Positions 62,003-64,000 of a stretch of 64,000 nt of DNA are shown here, in pieces. The stretch is from contig NZ_JAGKSQ010000001.1 of the NCBI RefSeq assembly GCF_017939705.1, positions 558,001 through 622,000 on the forward strand, given 5' to 3'. The DNA comes from Halalkalibacter suaedae. GTDB taxonomy: Bacteria > Bacillota > Bacilli > Bacillales > Bacillaceae_D. Numbering within the stretch: the first letter of the stretch is position 1; each line of letters opens with the position of its first letter. The position numbers and the translations under genes were made by a program. The notes beneath the pieces are model-generated. The model had not been told where the DNA came from. It worked only from the letters and a program-made list of their open reading frames with translations, and did no database searches.

Positions 62003-62052
62003 TTAATCTAGATTAATAGTTTCTTCGCTTTTTTTAATTTTAGAAAAGCGAA
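62003..62052. promoter_or_regulatory. Palindrome and hairpin upstream of the large protease gene
   Basis: A perfect 14-bp palindrome TTAATCTAGATTAA (62003-62016) lies 63 bp before the start codon, possibly an operator. Next to it TTCGCTTTT (62024-62032) pairs with AAAAGCGAA (62044-62052). The remaining DNA to 62275 is AT-rich and shows no gene. Confidence 0.45.
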
Positions 62053-62275
62053 ATAATTTGAAATATACTTATAATAATAATTTAGTAGCTTGTAAAAAAC
62101 TAGTAATATTTCAATTTTTCTTGTTAAATTACCTGACAATCACAAAAACACCATTTATATTAGCATTTCATTCAGATTGAGCGAGGCATCCAAGCCCATC
62201 AACTTCTACGCTCCATGCTCAGTAAATGTTACGCCATAAGTTTGCGAACTCCTTTAGCTTTTTTTGACGAAAAAA

Positions 62276-62305
62276 AAAGAAAGTATCTTTTTCGATACTT
62301 TCTTT
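62276..62305 (-). terminator. Terminator of the 74-residue hypothetical gene
   Basis: AAAGAAAGTATC (62276-62287) pairs exactly with 62294-62305; a T run follows on the minus strand. Confidence 0.9.
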
Positions 62306-62317
62306 AACGTTATTTAA

Positions 62318-62542
62318 TTACTTTGGCATTAATTCCTCACATATCTCTATCATCTCTCCTAAATAATCCTTTTGGCCGAGTAACGTCCACGGAATTTCTA
62401 CTCCTTTTCCTGGAGCAAGTGCCTTCCCTAAGTATTCTTGATTTTCATTTGCTACGATATAAATATCCCAGCTCCATCTTTCGGAGCAGTTTTTATAATC
62501 AATTTCAGCTAGATAATGTTTTTTTGAATGATTTCTTTCCAT
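62318..62542 (-). CDS. Hypothetical small cytoplasmic protein
   Basis: The 74-residue protein has no signal or membrane segment and is rich in Trp and Tyr (SERWSWDIYIVANENQEYLG). I do not recognise a family. AAAGGGTG precedes the ATG at 62542 with six-base spacing, and a strong terminator follows, which supports a real gene. Confidence 0.65.
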   Translation of the reverse strand: MERNHSKKHYLAEIDYKNCSERWSWDIYIVANENQEYLGKALAPGKGVEIPWTLLGQKDYLGEMIEICEELMPK

Positions 62543-62791
62543 TAGATACACCCTTTCCTTTTCGTTATATAGCCTATTATCAGTTTCGCGAAACTATACA
62601 TAGTAAAAATGCCTTTTGTAATTAATAGAATAATACGAAAATTTTAATAGTTGACAAAGTTTGTAAGGATATTTACCGAATAAAATTTCATATCCCCAAG
62701 ATCATTTAAAATAATAGTCTATCCACTTTGTTTAAAAGCTATACACACGGGTATTGATAAATAGACGCACTCAAGAAAGGATGATGATCAA

Positions 62792-63067
62792 ATGGCAACT
62801 GTTACTGCCGGAATTCAAGTGTTACCGAACGGAAAAGATATGAACACCGATGGAATGATTCCTGAAATCGTCGATCTTGTAAAAGAGTCTGGTCTAAAGT
62901 ATCATATTGGACCAATGGAAACTGTTGTTGAAGGAAGATTACCTGAAGTTTTTGAGTTAATAGAGCATGCTCAGCAAGTAAGTATTCAAACAGGAGCAAC
63001 AGAAGTAATGTCTAATATTAAAATTCATTACAGACCAGATGGTGTAGAGATTAACGATAAATTATAA
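62792..63067 (+). CDS. MTH1187-family (UPF0045) thiamine-binding-like protein
   Basis: The 91-residue protein matches the Thiamine_BP/UPF0045 family: VTAGIQVLPNGKDMNTDGMI and GLKYHIGPMETVVEGRLPEV are characteristic. Members form ferredoxin-like tetramers and bind thiamine or related ligands; physiological role is unclear. AAGAAAGGATG precedes the ATG. It stands alone and is followed by a strong terminator. Confidence 0.87.
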   Translation: MATVTAGIQVLPNGKDMNTDGMIPEIVDLVKESGLKYHIGPMETVVEGRLPEVFELIEHAQQVSIQTGATEVMSNIKIHYRPDGVEINDKL

Positions 63068-63086
63068 TCTTTGAAAAAATTATCCG

Positions 63087-63123
63087 ATAGCCTGCTAAGA
63101 GAAAAACTCTCCTAGCAGGCTAT
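63087..63123 (+). terminator. Terminator of the UPF0045 gene
   Basis: ATAGCCTGCTAAGAG pairs with CTCTCCTAGCAGGCTAT with a small bulge; TTTTTA follows on the plus strand. Confidence 0.88.
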
Positions 63124-63241
63124 TTTTATGGTCGATCATTATTTGAAATACATCGACTTTTCTAAAAATCGACAAATATATGGTTTGCTCGCAGTGAGCA
63201 TGGTACAATAACGCTTATCTATTATAGAAGGAGGGCTTTTA

Positions 63242-63895
63242 ATGGGTCATGTCCCCTTTATTGCAATTGAGGGTCCGATCGGTGTTGGCAAGACGTCGCT
63301 TGCAAAGGCAGTTGCAGCACAATACCAGTTTCATCTATTAAAGGAAATCGTTGATGAAAATCCCTTTTTAACAAAATTCTATGAAAACATCGAAGAGTGG
63401 AGCTTTCAAACAGAAATGTTCTTTCTTTGTAATCGATATAAGCAGCTAGAAGATATTAAAAAGAACTATATCGATAATGAAATACCTGTCGTGGCTGACT
63501 ACCATATTTATAAAAATATTATTTTCGCTAAGCGCACTCTTTCTGCTTCACAATATGGGAAATATAAGAGTATTTATGATATTTTAACGGTTGATATGCC
63601 TAAGCCAAATATGATTATCTATTTAAATGCTAGCTTACCTACTCTACTTGATCGTATTAAGCTACGCGGACGTGAGATGGAACAGAAAATGGATCCTAAT
63701 TATTTAAAACAGCTATCAATGGACTACGAAACGGCGATGTTCGAATGGAGTCAACTGTACCCAGAAACACCGATTATTAAAATTGACGGTGATGTTTATG
63801 ACTTTGTCCAGCGTCCTCAGGATCTAGAAGAAATTATTACGATTATAAACAACGAACTGGCGAAAGGAGCGAGTTCATTTGAACCTACGCGATAA
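63242..63895 (+). CDS. dgk: Deoxyguanosine kinase
   Basis: The 217-residue kinase has the P-loop EGPIGVGKTSLA (10-21), a DRx-type lid in LLDRIKLRGREMEQKM and the deoxynucleoside-kinase helix region with EWSFQTEMFFLCNRY. It phosphorylates purine deoxynucleosides for salvage. In B. subtilis dgk and dck are adjacent, and here the second kinase overlaps its 3' end by 17 bp. GGAGGGC precedes the ATG. The split between dGK and dCK/dAK is made from order and similarity, not from a substrate motif alone. Confidence 0.9.
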   Translation: MGHVPFIAIEGPIGVGKTSLAKAVAAQYQFHLLKEIVDENPFLTKFYENIEEWSFQTEMFFLCNRYKQLEDIKKNYIDNEIPVVADYHIYKNIIFAKRTLSASQYGKYKSIYDILTVDMPKPNMIIYLNASLPTLLDRIKLRGREMEQKMDPNYLKQLSMDYETAMFEWSQLYPETPIIKIDGDVYDFVQRPQDLEEIITIINNELAKGASSFEPTR

Positions 63896-64000
63896 ATACA
63901 ACATTCCAGAAAATGCAGTGATTACGATTGCTGGTACGGTGGGTGTTGGAAAATCAACGATGACGACATCACTGGCAAAAGCCCTTGGTTTTCAGACATC
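63879..64000 (+). CDS. dck: Deoxyadenosine/deoxycytidine kinase (3' end outside window)
   Basis: A TTG at 63879, preceded by AAAGGAGCGAG, opens a frame running off the window. The 40 visible residues include IPENAVITIAGTVGVGKSTM, whose GTVGVGKS loop is that of B. subtilis Dck. It is translationally coupled to dgk by the overlap. Confidence 0.85.
   Translation, partial: MNLRDKYNIPENAVITIAGTVGVGKSTMTTSLAKALGFQT

Noticed and set aside
62091-62107. TGTAAA-N5-AGTAAT considered as a second WalR box before the large protease
   Set aside because: It has one mismatch, lies on the opposite strand to the gene and is about 150 bp upstream in AT-rich DNA.

Overview
This 64-kb window comes from a low-GC Gram-positive chromosome of the Bacillaceae, most likely an alkaliphilic or salt-tolerant Bacillus relative. 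The gene order yvyE / degS-degU / degV / comFA-comFC-yvyF / flgM-flgN-flgK-flgL-yviE / fliW-csrA / hag / flaG-fliD-fliS-fliT matches the block known from Bacillus subtilis, and tagO and LytB/LytC-type wall proteins are also near degSU in that species. Most genes lie on the minus strand. I see no rRNA or tRNA gene, insertion sequence, prophage or CRISPR array.

Layout. 1-4 kb: a maltodextrin-binding lipoprotein (cut by the window edge) diverges from a neopullulanase; LacI/CcpA-type operators and a nested palindrome lie between them, and a Uma2-family gene follows. 4-15 kb: late flagellar genes, with three sigma-D promoters of identical N15 spacing, a CsrA-type hag leader and an unusual FliB flagellin lysine-methylase gene beside hag. 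15-22 kb: competence genes, degV, degU-degS and yvyE; two copies of a four-box fold-back repeat flank degSU. 22-36 kb: two complete oligopeptide ABC operons, one in lactococcal-type order D-F-B-C-A and one in App-type order D-F-A-B-C, the latter headed by an Lrp/AsnC regulator and followed by pcp. Their promoters share a 19-mer at exactly the same distance from the -35 box.

36-62 kb is a cell-surface region: tagO, galU, glycosyltransferases, a Wzy/O-antigen-ligase-like polymerase and a flippase, interleaved with five separately transcribed secreted proteins. Each of the five carries three cell-wall-binding repeats (CWB2) joined to a different catalytic module: SpoIID/LytB, subtilisin, NlpC/P60, amidase_3 and a Vpr-like PA-domain protease. 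A divergent pair, a PIG-L deacetylase lipoprotein and an HGSNAT-like membrane acyltransferase, could edit amino-sugar acetylation. I infer a wall-glycopolymer locus together with the proteins anchored to that polymer, comparable in layout to the CWB2/PSII locus of Clostridioides difficile. 62-64 kb: small hypothetical genes, a thiamine-binding-like protein and the deoxynucleoside kinases dgk and dck (dck cut by the window end).

How it fits together: the window combines motility, regulation (DegSU, CsrA-FliW, a possible WalR site, possible CodY sites), peptide and maltodextrin scavenging, and an extracellular hydrolase set held on the wall. The wall proteases could release peptides for the two Opp systems. 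Coordinates of starts were adjusted to ribosome binding sites. Functional calls are by recognition of motifs and families; no database search was run.
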